Below are positions 1 to 8,529 of a stretch of DNA of 64,000 nucleotides, one piece after another. Location of the stretch: assembly GCA_945860225.1 (NCBI GenBank), contig CAMAPT010000007.1, forward strand, positions 1 to 64,000, given 5' to 3'. The notes beneath the pieces are model-generated. The model was given only the letters and a program-made list of their open reading frames with translations. It was not told the DNA's origin and ran no database searches. How positions within the stretch are numbered: position 1 is the stretch's first letter; the number at the start of each line of letters is the position of its first letter. A program made the translations under genes and the position numbers. This DNA comes from Chitinophaga pinensis (lineage in GTDB: Bacteria; Bacteroidota; Bacteroidia; B-17B0; Aurantibacillaceae).

Positions 1-845
1 AACGCAACCGTGCCGGATTAAAAGATCCAAATAAACCAATTGGTTCATTTATTTTCTTAGGGCCTACAGGTGTTGGTAAAACTCAGTTAGCGAAAATTTT
101 AGCGAAACATTTATTTGATAATGATGAAGCCTTAATAAGAATTGATATGAGTGAGTACATGGAGAAATTTGCCGTGACTCGATTAATTGGAGCTCCTCCC
201 GGATACGTCGGTTATGAAGAAGGCGGACAATTAACCGAGAAAGTGCGTCGTCGTCCCTACTCTGTTGTGTTGTTAGATGAAATAGAAAAAGCACATCCTG
301 ATGTATTTAATATCTTACTTCAAGTATTAGATGATGGTCGGTTAACTGATAATAAAGGTCGAACAGTGAATTTTAAAAACACAATTGTGATTATGACCTC
401 TAATATTGGTTCTCATTTGATACAAGAAAATTTTGATACATTAACTGAATTCAATAAAGAAGAAGTTTTATTAAAATCAAAATCGGAGGTGTTTGAGTTA
501 TTGAAAAAAACGATTCGCCCTGAATTTTTGAATAGAATAGATGAGATAATTATGTTCGAACCTCTAAATAGAGAGGATGTTGCTGATATTGTTAAAATTC
601 AGTTTAAAGAAATTTCAGATAGATTAGCTGATCAACATATAACTATTTCTGCAACCGAAGAGGCTATTGATTGGCTTGGAGAGTTGGGCTACGATCCTCA
701 CTATGGAGCAAGGCCAGTTAAACGAGTACTTCAAAAACAAATACTTAACGAATTATCAAAACAATTATTAGCAGATAAAGTAGATAGAACTAAAGATATT
801 GTGGTAGATGTATTTAATAAGCAATTTGTGTTTCGAAATAATTAA
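1..845 (+). CDS. clpB: ClpB disaggregase, C-terminal part (5' end outside window)
   Basis: This is the second AAA+ ATPase module and C-terminal domain of the ClpB/Hsp104 chaperone, which works with DnaK to extract polypeptides from aggregates in the cytoplasm. The reading frame is open from base 3. The Walker A motif GPTGVGKT is encoded at 60-83, followed by the pore-loop segment [13 protein letters not shown], the Walker [13 protein letters not shown] and the small-domain [11 protein letters not shown]. The ending [21 protein letters not shown] is typical of ClpB. ClpC was considered, but the GSHLIQENF segment and C-terminus fit ClpB better. The upstream half lies outside the window. Confidence 0.95.
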   Translation, partial: RNRAGLKDPNKPIGSFIFLGPTGVGKTQLAKILAKHLFDNDEALIRIDMSEYMEKFAVTRLIGAPPGYVGYEEGGQLTEKVRRRPYSVVLLDEIEKAHPDVFNILLQVLDDGRLTDNKGRTVNFKNTIVIMTSNIGSHLIQENFDTLTEFNKEEVLLKSKSEVFELLKKTIRPEFLNRIDEIIMFEPLNREDVADIVKIQFKEISDRLADQHITISATEEAIDWLGELGYDPHYGARPVKRVLQKQILNELSKQLLADKVDRTKDIVVDVFNKQFVFRNN

Positions 846-867
846 TTTTCAGTAGCTACTGAAACTA

Positions 868-905
868 TAAAGGAGACTATCCCGAAAAGATAGCCTCCTT
901 TTTTT
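868..905 (+). terminator. Rho-independent terminator of clpB
   Basis: A GC-containing stem (AAGGAG-A-CTATC pairing with GATAG-C-CTCCTT, with one internal mismatch) closes a short CCGAAAA loop and runs directly into seven or more T residues, 25 bases after the clpB stop codon. Confidence 0.9.
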
Positions 906-1089
906 GTGGAGTATTTATCGTTTTAAAAAAACAATCAGATTAATCCCAATCAAAATAGTCAGATTGATTATTTTCTGAATTGTTATGTTCGCTGATACCT
1001 TAACCAAAAGGAACTTTGACAAAAATTCCCGGACTAAAAATCTTTTTTCGCTCTATTTTTTGGTCACTTAAATTTAGCCCTCTAAAATA

Positions 1090-1106
1090 GCTCAACCACA
1101 TTGAGC
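1090..1106 (-). terminator. hairpin, possible terminator of the DUF805 operon
   Basis: A six-base-pair stem GCTCAA/TTGAGC with a five-base loop lies about 22 bases beyond the stop of the minus-strand gene ending at 1129. A wider AAATAGCT/AGCTATTT repeat encloses it (about 1084-1121). Only a short T-rich tail follows on the minus strand, so termination is plausible but not certain. Confidence 0.4.
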
Positions 1107-1128
1107 CTCAGATAGCTATTTAAATTTT

Positions 1129-1632
1129 TTAATTCTTTGATAGCGCTTTATTTATAATGAAAGCCATTAAATAAAACCAAATAGTAAATACGCTTAATCC
1201 AACGAAAAAGTAAGCGAAAGCACTATATGTTTTAGAATAGTTTCTGAATTCTGAGATTAACTGGTAGTTATTTGGCTTATTTTTATTATAAATAACGGAG
1301 TCTAATGGCAGATAAAGATTTATTTCATCGAGCTCATTTATTTGCATGGCCCAAATATTTTTTCCAATCGAGCGAATGGTATCACCTGTTGCCGTTACAA
1401 AATACATTTTAGCAACTTTAGTGTATTTTACTCTTTGAAAAAATGTAGATTCGTTTTCATTTAAACTTTTTACATAAAGTTCCTTTACAATACCATTTTC
1501 TTTAAATTCTTTGAAGCTTGCTAATTGACGTAAAAAGAAGATTGCATTTAGAATAAGGGAAATAACAAGGCAATATGAAAATAGACATTTGTTAAACGTC
1601 AGTGCCTGTTTATGTATTTGTTTTCGTTTCAA
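1129..1632 (-). CDS. hypothetical two-pass membrane protein
   Basis: I do not recognise a family. The 167-residue protein has an N-terminal hydrophobic helix (about residues 18-37), a soluble stretch of roughly 95 residues and a second helix near residues 140-160. This fits an inner-membrane protein with a periplasmic or cytoplasmic middle domain. Its start overlaps the stop of the upstream DUF805 gene by four bases (ATGA), so the two are probably translationally coupled and work together. Confidence 0.7.
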   Translation of the reverse strand: MKRKQIHKQALTFNKCLFSYCLVISLILNAIFFLRQLASFKEFKENGIVKELYVKSLNENESTFFQRVKYTKVAKMYFVTATGDTIRSIGKNIWAMQINELDEINLYLPLDSVIYNKNKPNNYQLISEFRNYSKTYSAFAYFFVGLSVFTIWFYLMAFIINKALSKN

Positions 1633-2294
1633 TGTTTAGTAATTAAATTACCAAAAAAATCAAAAAGACTATACAGAAGGTACATGCAACCTATTATGAT
1701 GAATATAAGCCGCTTTGATTTATTTTTAATAGTTAACGATAGAATAATTGGAATAAACGCCCAAACGATACCGATGAGTGTATTTGCTAGTATAAACCAA
1801 CCTTCTGTAAATACATTATCTATAAATTTTGGCATTAATGACCAAAATAATCGCGAAAAAATCATCCAAAATATAACTGCTAGCTGAATTGAATCTCTTG
1901 AATTTTCATCCGGAATTAATTCTTCATCTTCAGTTGGTTTTGGACACTCACCATATTCATTTTCTTCGCGTTGACTGTTGGTAAGTAATAAAACTAATAA
2001 CCAGATTGCGCCAACTATTGGTAGTAAAGCAATCAGCATCATCCAACCGCTTTTTCCAACATCATGCAGTCTTCTTAAGGTAACTGCAAGTCCCGGTATG
2101 AATATAAATATAGCATATAAAAAATACAGAGCGCCATAAGGTAATTTACCTATTGTTAGTCCCAACATGTTATCTAATACCATCGCAATCATAAAAAAGA
2201 TGACGTTGAATAACGTGAATATCCAATATTCTTTTCTTCTTGCTCTGCTGTAAAAGTCAGTGTACTGTATTATAACCTTAATATACCAGTTCAT
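1629..2294 (-). CDS. DUF805 domain membrane protein
   Basis: The N-terminal half (about residues 1-115) has the DUF805 pattern: FYSRARRKEYWIF, then several membrane segments with the conserved LAVTLRRLHDVGKSGWM. A charged linker (EENEYGECPKPTEDEE) leads to an extra C-terminal part with three more hydrophobic segments, so the protein is longer than minimal DUF805 members, which are around 120 residues. Function of the family is unknown. It is the first gene of a two-gene operon with the 1129-1632 gene. Confidence 0.85.
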   Translation of the reverse strand: MNWYIKVIIQYTDFYSRARRKEYWIFTLFNVIFFMIAMVLDNMLGLTIGKLPYGALYFLYAIFIFIPGLAVTLRRLHDVGKSGWMMLIALLPIVGAIWLLVLLLTNSQREENEYGECPKPTEDEELIPDENSRDSIQLAVIFWMIFSRLFWSLMPKFIDNVFTEGWFILANTLIGIVWAFIPIILSLTIKNKSKRLIFIIIGCMYLLYSLFDFFGNLITKH

Positions 2295-2323
2295 AATTTT
2301 ACCTTTTTATTGTTTACTGCTTT

Positions 2324-2497
2324 TTACTTTTCTTCCCTATAAAACACATTACCACTCTCATCGCCGTAACAGAAGAATTTACCACGTTCCTCTTCTCCAT
2401 CAACTATTTTACCTTCTTCGGTTAAGCCAAATAATATCTTTCCTTTTATGTATTTATAATCGTTTATATAATAGGCCGATTTTTTTAGGAAAACATG
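2324..2497 (-). pseudogene. 3' fragment of a WG-repeat protein gene
   Basis: Read on the minus strand this encodes about 55 residues, from FLKKSAYYINDYKYIKGKIL to a stop after GNVFYREEK. They match the C-terminus of the intact WG-repeat gene at 6156-7877 almost residue for residue (KGKILFGLTEEGKIVDGEEE shared). No start codon or repeat region is present, so it is a decayed 3' remnant. It lies just downstream of the propeller gene's promoter region, in the opposite orientation. The final EEK rather than EK shows that it has diverged. Confidence 0.85.
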
Positions 2498-2617
2498 AAC
2501 TATATAAACATTACGTTTAGCATAAATAAAATTACTGTTTTAAAATCATCTAAAAATTAGTTTTTCTCTAAAATCTATTTTGCATATATTAGAATATTAA
2601 TATTTTAATTATACAAA

Positions 2618-4828
2618 ATGAATAAAATAAAATTCACTGTTATCTTTTTTTTAATATGCATTTATGTAAGTGCACAATGGACACCATTAAATGGCCCGTT
2701 CAACAATAAAGCTTCAAGCGATTCTAGAGTTATGGCAATTGATGATAACAATATTTTTGTTGCTGTTTTTAACAATAATGGGGTTTTTAAAACATCTGAC
2801 AACGGCAAACATTGGCAAGAATTTAATAACGGTTTGCCACTTAATGTAATTGGAGGACTTGGGATACAAACAATGGCCATTATTGCGGATAATATTTTTA
2901 TATGCACTAGTCAAGGAGTATTTAGATCAAATGTTAATAATTGCAATTGGATACAGTTGAATGCTCCGTTTTATTTTAACTATTTTTCAAAAATGTGCTC
3001 CAATGGTAATCAAATCTTTGCAGCAACTCAAAAAGGTTTGTATGTATCCTCAGACAATGGAATTAGTTGGACATTAGACAAAACTATTGGCGAAGTAGTA
3101 ATTTGGGCATTGCATTATGATAATGGTGTTTTATACCATTATCGAGATGGTATTTTCTCGAAATCGTTTGATAATGGGCAGTCATGGATCGATATATCAG
3201 TTGTTGGTCTTAATAGATTCCGTAATGTTTTAATAAGCAATGGCAGCCTTTTTGCAGCTGTTGAAAATGGATTTAATTATAAAGGAGGGGTATATAAATC
3301 CGTTGATGGGGGCTTAAATTGGAAACTAACCGGAAAAGATAACTTCCCTATAAATACAATGTTTAAAAGTGAAAATAATATTTTTGCACTTGGACTTCAC
3401 TCTATGATGGTTTCTCCAAATGATGGTGTAACATGGAATGATTTATATGCTGTTTGCAATTTTTATTCTACTTACGGGTATTCTCATAAAAATAGAATCG
3501 TCTTAAGCGATTATTACTCAAATGGAACGGTACCCATTCATTTTTCACCAGATGCCGGCAATAGCTGGAGAAGAATCAATTATAATCTAGTCGGTCTTGA
3601 TGTTAAATCTATTGATGTTATCAACAATAAAATTATAGCTGATATGTCCTCAAGTTATTATATGTATTCTGACGATAATGGAAACGAATGGAATGCCACA
3701 TATAATTATAAAAACTTTAAAAGTAATGGCAATGAACTAATGACATTGAGCTCTAGTTATAATGCTACTACTGCCGTACAAACTAACAAACTGCTAAAAT
3801 CTACTGATGGCGTAAATTGGACTGAAATTAACGATATTGTTTTACCGAAGCAATGCGTTACTACAGATTACTGTGCAAGAGGAGCATATCAACTGATAAA
3901 ATATAATACAAATGAAATTTATATAGGAGTCAGTTTTTATTACACTAAAAGTGACCAAGGTGTTCGTATGTATAAAGTTTTTAAATCTACAGACAATGGT
4001 TTAACCTGGAATATGTTTATGGATAAAGAAACAGATGAAGAAATAATGGATATAGCAATAGGTAAAAATATAAGCTGTGCTTTGGGCAAATATGGTGGTG
4101 TATATATTTCAAACGATAATGGAGCGAATTGGTTTAAGCCAAATGTAAATAATATTTCTACGGCAATAACTTGTATAGCAGTTGATAGCAATGACCATTT
4201 GTATTTAGGTAATGGGGCTTGGGGTAATATTCCAAAAGTAGATGGTATTTTTAGATCTACAGATAGAGGATTGACTTGGGGGTTATTTAATAATGGATTG
4301 AACCCTACATTTACAAAAAAGATTTATTCTTTTGAAAATGACTTATTTGCAATTACTACTAATTACAACAATTCAATTGGAAATGTATTTCAATATGATT
4401 TTATTACTAATAAATGGATAGAAATATCTTCCACAGAATTGAACAAAGCACTACCTCAATCGCTAACTTTTAATAATAATAATATTTATTGTGCTTCTGA
4501 GAAAAATGGGATATGGATAAAGTCTTTAGTGACTGTGGGTATAGAAAATAATAAAAACTCAAATTTATCTGTGGCATTTAAAATTGCGCCAAACCCAACT
4601 GATTCAAATGTATTTATAGAATTAAGCAATGATGATTTTAAAAATTACGGTTTTGAAGTTTATAATATACTAGGAAAGAAAATATTTGAGGGCAACTTCT
4701 TAGAAAATGAAACAACAATTCCCTTACATCATTATTTAATTGATGACGGTATTTACTTTATAAAAATAGTAAACAAAACTAACAATAGTTTTATTACAAA
4801 AAAAGTTATATTCAATAGTAAGAATTAA
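2618..4828 (+). CDS. secreted Asp-box beta-propeller protein with type IX secretion signal
   Basis: A 736-residue secreted protein. An N-terminal signal peptide (MNKIKFTVIFFLICIYVSAQ) is followed by about eleven Asp-box motifs of the form S-x-D-x-G-x-x-W (SDNGKHW, SSDNGISW, SVDGGLNW, STDNGLTW, SNDNGANW and others). This is the signature of BNR/sialidase-like and photosystem-assembly-like propellers. The last 85 or so residues (KIAPNPTDSNVFIEL, then YNILGKKIFEG, ending DDGIYFIKI...KKVIF) are a type A T9SS sorting domain. No catalytic sialidase Arg triad is obvious, so enzymatic activity cannot be claimed. It stands alone on the plus strand, between WG-gene remnants. Confidence 0.92.
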   Translation: MNKIKFTVIFFLICIYVSAQWTPLNGPFNNKASSDSRVMAIDDNNIFVAVFNNNGVFKTSDNGKHWQEFNNGLPLNVIGGLGIQTMAIIADNIFICTSQGVFRSNVNNCNWIQLNAPFYFNYFSKMCSNGNQIFAATQKGLYVSSDNGISWTLDKTIGEVVIWALHYDNGVLYHYRDGIFSKSFDNGQSWIDISVVGLNRFRNVLISNGSLFAAVENGFNYKGGVYKSVDGGLNWKLTGKDNFPINTMFKSENNIFALGLHSMMVSPNDGVTWNDLYAVCNFYSTYGYSHKNRIVLSDYYSNGTVPIHFSPDAGNSWRRINYNLVGLDVKSIDVINNKIIADMSSSYYMYSDDNGNEWNATYNYKNFKSNGNELMTLSSSYNATTAVQTNKLLKSTDGVNWTEINDIVLPKQCVTTDYCARGAYQLIKYNTNEIYIGVSFYYTKSDQGVRMYKVFKSTDNGLTWNMFMDKETDEEIMDIAIGKNISCALGKYGGVYISNDNGANWFKPNVNNISTAITCIAVDSNDHLYLGNGAWGNIPKVDGIFRSTDRGLTWGLFNNGLNPTFTKKIYSFENDLFAITTNYNNSIGNVFQYDFITNKWIEISSTELNKALPQSLTFNNNNIYCASEKNGIWIKSLVTVGIENNKNSNLSVAFKIAPNPTDSNVFIELSNDDFKNYGFEVYNILGKKIFEGNFLENETTIPLHHYLIDDGIYFIKIVNKTNNSFITKKVIFNSKN

Positions 4829-4866
4829 ATCACTATGAACTAAAAGACCGTAGGTTTGGTTTGCAG

Positions 4867-4939
4867 AATAAAATCTTTCCTTTTACGCCCTAATAATCTT
4901 TTATATAATAAGTTGGTTTTTTTAGGAAAACATGAACTA
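4867..4939 (-). repeat. second decayed copy of WG-gene 3' sequence
   Basis: On the minus strand this matches the C-terminal coding sequence of the WG gene (FLKKPTYYIKDY, stop, GVKGKILF), with an in-frame TAG where the intact gene has Gln. It shares the exact block TTTTTTTAGGAAAACATGAA with the remnant near 2480-2499, a block absent from the intact gene. The two remnants are therefore closer to each other than to the intact copy, and they form direct repeats on either side of the propeller gene. Confidence 0.85.
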
Positions 4940-5030
4940 AATAAGATACAGCTGTAATTAAATAATAGGATAAGAGTGAAATTAAAATCATAATTGCTAC
5001 GAATTCCCATCCAAAATCTAAGTTTTCCAT
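4890..5030 (-). CDS. small 46-residue single-pass membrane protein, hybrid with WG remnant
   Basis: An open frame with an ATG at 5028-5030 encodes MENLDFGWEFVAIM followed by a hydrophobic helix (about residues 11-35). It then runs in frame into the WG-derived FLKKPTYYIKDY and stops at TAG. It lies 40 bases downstream of the 5071-6153 gene on the same strand. It could be a real small membrane protein whose tail was borrowed from the WG fragment, or simply a truncated pseudogene. I have no family assignment. Confidence 0.4.
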   Translation of the reverse strand: MENLDFGWEFVAIMILISLLSYYLITAVSYLVHVFLKKPTYYIKDY

Positions 5031-5070
5031 TTTTTATACTTTTTTCAAAATGTCGTTTTAAAAACGGACG

Positions 5071-6153
5071 CTATTTTTTATGGCAATAAAGTTTTCTATC
5101 AACAATAATATAATAATACTCATCGCTTACTATTAAATCTTCCACAGCCATACATTCATAAAAAACAGCTCGTTCTTTCTCCAGCAGGGCATTTAAATTT
5201 ATTTCCCTGACAGCTATATTTCCTGCTTTTTTTCTGATAGCAAGACATAAACTCGCTTCTTGATTAATATCACCATCCCAATTCATGACAGCTCCGGGGT
5301 TTGATAAATACCAGAAAAGAAAATACAAAGTCCCGTTTTTGTCTTTTTTGCTGCTTTTGGGAATAGGCATAAATTTTTTAAACCCCTTCAATTCACCTGC
5401 ATTTTTTATGTCCTCAAACTCATTCCAAATTTTTACTTTTGGCAAGTTTTCTTCATTAAACGGGTCATCATCATAATCAAGTTTGGTATGCCCAAATACG
5501 AGTTTGTTTTCCTCATTTTCTGTTGAAATTACCGTTACTGTTTTATTTCCATCATCTTGAAATATATCGGGGTTTTGAATAATTCCATGATTTATAAAAT
5601 GCCCAATTTTGTTTTTTTCTATTTCCTGTAATTGATGGCCTTTAACTAAATAAAATTTACCGTTTAAACTATTTGTTGCATTGTCACTAACATAGATAAG
5701 GTTGGTATCGTTCATGTTTATAAAAAGGCGTAAGTTATACCCATCAAATTTTATTTGTTGGTAGTCATCTTTGCCTTCTATTGATTGATTTCTTCTGCAT
5801 TCATTAATAATTGAAAAAAAACCGTTTTTGGATGATTTAACTATGTATGGAAACCCAGAAATTACCACAGGTAATAAAAACATAAAAGAAATTATATTGA
5901 TAACTATCAAAAATGCTTTTTTCCCTTTTGTGTATCTAACCCATGTTACATATATTAATGATGTTATTAAAAATGAGATAAACAAAAACATCAAAATTAT
6001 CATTTCACCCACTGCCTCGCCCGCCCCTCCTACGCCAACATCTGTTGCAGTAGAAGGAGGGGACGGTATATAAATTAACAGCATAAAAAACAAAATTACT
6101 TGTATTAAGTAAGTGATATAGTTTAACCAGTTAAATTGGAGTAGTTTCTTCAT
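5071..6153 (-). CDS. hypothetical membrane protein
   Basis: I do not recognise a family. The 360-residue protein has three predicted membrane helices in the first 105 residues (about 12-29, 50-72, 80-102). A Ser/Pro/Gly-rich loop (residues 31-49) separates the first two. A soluble domain of about 250 residues follows. It starts two bases after the stop of the WG-repeat gene and is the last full-length member of the 14212-to-5071 operon. Its topology suggests a membrane-anchored partner for the secreted upstream proteins, but that is inference. Confidence 0.75.
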   Translation of the reverse strand: MKKLLQFNWLNYITYLIQVILFFMLLIYIPSPPSTATDVGVGGAGEAVGEMIILMFLFISFLITSLIYVTWVRYTKGKKAFLIVINIISFMFLLPVVISGFPYIVKSSKNGFFSIINECRRNQSIEGKDDYQQIKFDGYNLRLFINMNDTNLIYVSDNATNSLNGKFYLVKGHQLQEIEKNKIGHFINHGIIQNPDIFQDDGNKTVTVISTENEENKLVFGHTKLDYDDDPFNEENLPKVKIWNEFEDIKNAGELKGFKKFMPIPKSSKKDKNGTLYFLFWYLSNPGAVMNWDGDINQEASLCLAIRKKAGNIAVREINLNALLEKERAVFYECMAVEDLIVSDEYYYIIVDRKLYCHKK

Positions 6154-6155
6154 TT

Positions 6156-7877
6156 TTATTTCTCCCTATAAAACATATTTCCACTCTCATCGCCGTAACA
6201 GAAGAATTTACCACGTTCCTCTTCTCCATCAACTATTTTACCCTCTTCGGTTAAGCCAAATAAAATTTTTCCTTTTACGCCCTGATAATCTTTTATGTAA
6301 TAAGTCGGTTTTTTTGTAAATATAGGCTCAACAATTACTCTGTTTTTACCAACATCGACAATGGCTCCATATTGATTGCCTTTTTTTAGGATTTTAAAAT
6401 AACTTTCAAAATACATCCACTCCCTTGCATTTATTTTTATTTCTTCGTATTCAGCTTTCAAAATAATACTGTCGGTTGGCGATATATAACCATACTTGCC
6501 ATCTTTTTTTACCAACCATTCTGTTAAATAAACTGAATTGTAAAACTCTGGTTTTTCAGGTCCTCTGCGTCCTCCCCATCGATCATATTCATGAAAATCT
6601 ATACTTTCATATACCATAGGGATAACCGTATTACCGTAAAGATCAATGGTGCCGTAATTCATCTTTTGACTAGTCTTGTCTTGTATACCAACTAAAAAAT
6701 AATGAGCATTTACGTTATTTACATAGGTATAGTAGTTTATATAAATAATCGAATCATAAACAGGTTTTATATGAATGTTGTCAGAAATTAAGATTCCGTA
6801 TTTGTTATTGGTTTTATACACAACCAAGTTTTGACTAATAACTTTTTTCTCATTACTTGTAAAGAGCTCTAAGTAGCGATTTTTGTTTTCTATTTTAACA
6901 TTTTCTATAGGGTAAGGCAAGTTAATTTCTTTTACAATGGTGTCTTTTTTATACTCCGTTTCCAAATAATAAATTTTACCATTTACAATTTTAAATTGAG
7001 TGCTGATATGGCGCTGCCTAATTTTATTGCTGCCAAGTTGATTCGAGCTATATTCATCTCCAAATCCATCAGATGCTTCGACAGGACCCCAACTTCCCTC
7101 AGCATCGGCAGGTTCCCTATTGGTAACATAATCCGTTTCTTTATTTGGATTCTTTGGTTTTATACTATTCAATTTAAATTTTTTGCCATCGTAAACGAGT
7201 TTGATTTTTTCTTCTGCATCCATCGGTGTTTTTTCGACCCTAAATTCCCTTTTTTCACCATAATAGTTCCTCTCTGCAATTTCGATGGTATGATAATCCT
7301 TGGCGAGCCATTCCGTAATTTTTTGAAGGTCGCAATCGTAAACAAAAATGCTTTTTTGATTGTCGAAATTGGAACTGATAAAAGCGATGTATTTACAAAG
7401 CTTTTTGTTTTTAATACTTACACCTGCTGTATCTATTACTCGCATTGCTTTAAAATTTTCAGGATATACATTTTCTCCTTTCAGGTTGAATAAAGTAATG
7501 TATTCTCGTTTTTTATCATAATCTAAATATTCTTCTTTGGTTTTAAATGATTTGTTCTCCCCATAAATTTTCTCTTTTTTAGCTCCAATGAATTTATTTG
7601 TATGTATTTCAAAATCGCTGCATTCCGAATCCTGAATGATGATTTTATTATTAGAAATTACCGTTGTTGTTTTATCATTTTTTTGTGCACAAAAAAATCC
7701 TTTGGGATACCTTTGACGCAAAATAGGATAATCATAGTCTGCCGGTATTATCATATTGCCTTTTAAATCGGCAAAGCCAAATTTATCTCCAATGCGATAA
7801 GGAACTAACACGTTTTGACTAAAGCTATTGTTTAATAGTAATAGTAAGATTGCTGCTGTAATTAGTTTTTTCATCAT
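6156..7877 (-). CDS. secreted WG (KWG) repeat protein
   Basis: A signal peptide (KKLITAAILLLLLNNSFSQ) precedes at least four WG-type repeats with the K-x-G-K-x-G-x-x pattern: IGDKFGFADLKGNMIIPADY near the start, then NNKYGILI, KDGKYGYISPTDSIILKAEY and KGNQYGAIVD. A basic insert of about 200 residues lies between repeat groups. I chose the ATG at 7877, since a start at 7904 would overlap the preceding gene's stop (7888) and put charged residues ahead of the signal. WG proteins are common in Bacteroidota and their function is mostly unknown. Two decayed copies of its 3' end lie at 2324-2497 and 4867-4939. Confidence 0.85.
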   Translation of the reverse strand: MMKKLITAAILLLLLNNSFSQNVLVPYRIGDKFGFADLKGNMIIPADYDYPILRQRYPKGFFCAQKNDKTTTVISNNKIIIQDSECSDFEIHTNKFIGAKKEKIYGENKSFKTKEEYLDYDKKREYITLFNLKGENVYPENFKAMRVIDTAGVSIKNKKLCKYIAFISSNFDNQKSIFVYDCDLQKITEWLAKDYHTIEIAERNYYGEKREFRVEKTPMDAEEKIKLVYDGKKFKLNSIKPKNPNKETDYVTNREPADAEGSWGPVEASDGFGDEYSSNQLGSNKIRQRHISTQFKIVNGKIYYLETEYKKDTIVKEINLPYPIENVKIENKNRYLELFTSNEKKVISQNLVVYKTNNKYGILISDNIHIKPVYDSIIYINYYTYVNNVNAHYFLVGIQDKTSQKMNYGTIDLYGNTVIPMVYESIDFHEYDRWGGRRGPEKPEFYNSVYLTEWLVKKDGKYGYISPTDSIILKAEYEEIKINAREWMYFESYFKILKKGNQYGAIVDVGKNRVIVEPIFTKKPTYYIKDYQGVKGKILFGLTEEGKIVDGEEERGKFFCYGDESGNMFYREK

Positions 7878-7887
7878 TTTTTTGTTT

Positions 7888-8499
7888 TTATTCAGTGCTA
7901 CCACACTCGTAACTTTTTTCTATATCATCTTTAGTTTCCCCTGTTTTTCCGTCAATACCAATTATTCGCATCGTACTTTTTGGGCCATCACCTAAATACC
8001 AAGTAACTTGATAATATGGGTAATTATGACAATACCTGTTTATACTCATATTTTCATCTACATTCATGATGTTTTTACCATATTCTTTCTCCATTTTTTT
8101 GGCAATATCATAAATGCTTAAGGGGTATAAACTATCCTCATTTACCCGTCTTATTTCTTCTCCATGTAAATTATAGAATAGGTGAATTCCAATTTGCATT
8201 CCTCCAAAATAATTACCCTGATACAAGATAAATCTATTCTTTTTATTGAATTTTTTCACAGTTTCAAATTTGCTTTTGTAGGGCATTATTCTTTGCTGGT
8301 ATTCCCTTCCATAATCGGCAAGCTCAATTTTGGTGCTATCTGATAGATAATAAATAATTGGCTCATCTTGTTTTAAATTTGGCAGTTCATCGATATTTAA
8401 TTGCTTGCGAGCAAGCTCTGTGCTAAGTTCAGTTTTTTCTTGACCGAAACCGAATGTAGCAGTCAGAAATAAGTAAAGTAGGATTATAGTATGTTTCAT
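7888..8499 (-). CDS. hypothetical secreted protein
   Basis: I do not recognise a family. The 203-residue product begins with a clear signal peptide (MKHTIILLYLFLTATFGFGQ), so it is exported. The mature part is mixed alpha/beta with no motif I can name, and it carries two Cys residues (in NRYCHNYP and SYECGSTE) that could form a disulfide. It sits between the YD-like and WG-repeat genes in the same operon, 30 bases after the former and about 10 bases before the chosen WG start. Confidence 0.7.
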   Translation of the reverse strand: MKHTIILLYLFLTATFGFGQEKTELSTELARKQLNIDELPNLKQDEPIIYYLSDSTKIELADYGREYQQRIMPYKSKFETVKKFNKKNRFILYQGNYFGGMQIGIHLFYNLHGEEIRRVNEDSLYPLSIYDIAKKMEKEYGKNIMNVDENMSINRYCHNYPYYQVTWYLGDGPKSTMRIIGIDGKTGETKDDIEKSYECGSTE

Positions 8500-8529
8500 T
8501 TTTGAGGTTTATTAATTTTTTATTCAGAT

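Noticed and set aside
1-845. ClpC instead of ClpB.
   Set aside because: The C-terminal [20 protein letters not shown] segment and GSHLIQ match ClpB.
6996-7493. A 165-codon plus-strand ORF opposite the WG-repeat gene.
   Set aside because: It is an antisense shadow of the WG-repeat gene and its composition is unlike a real protein.
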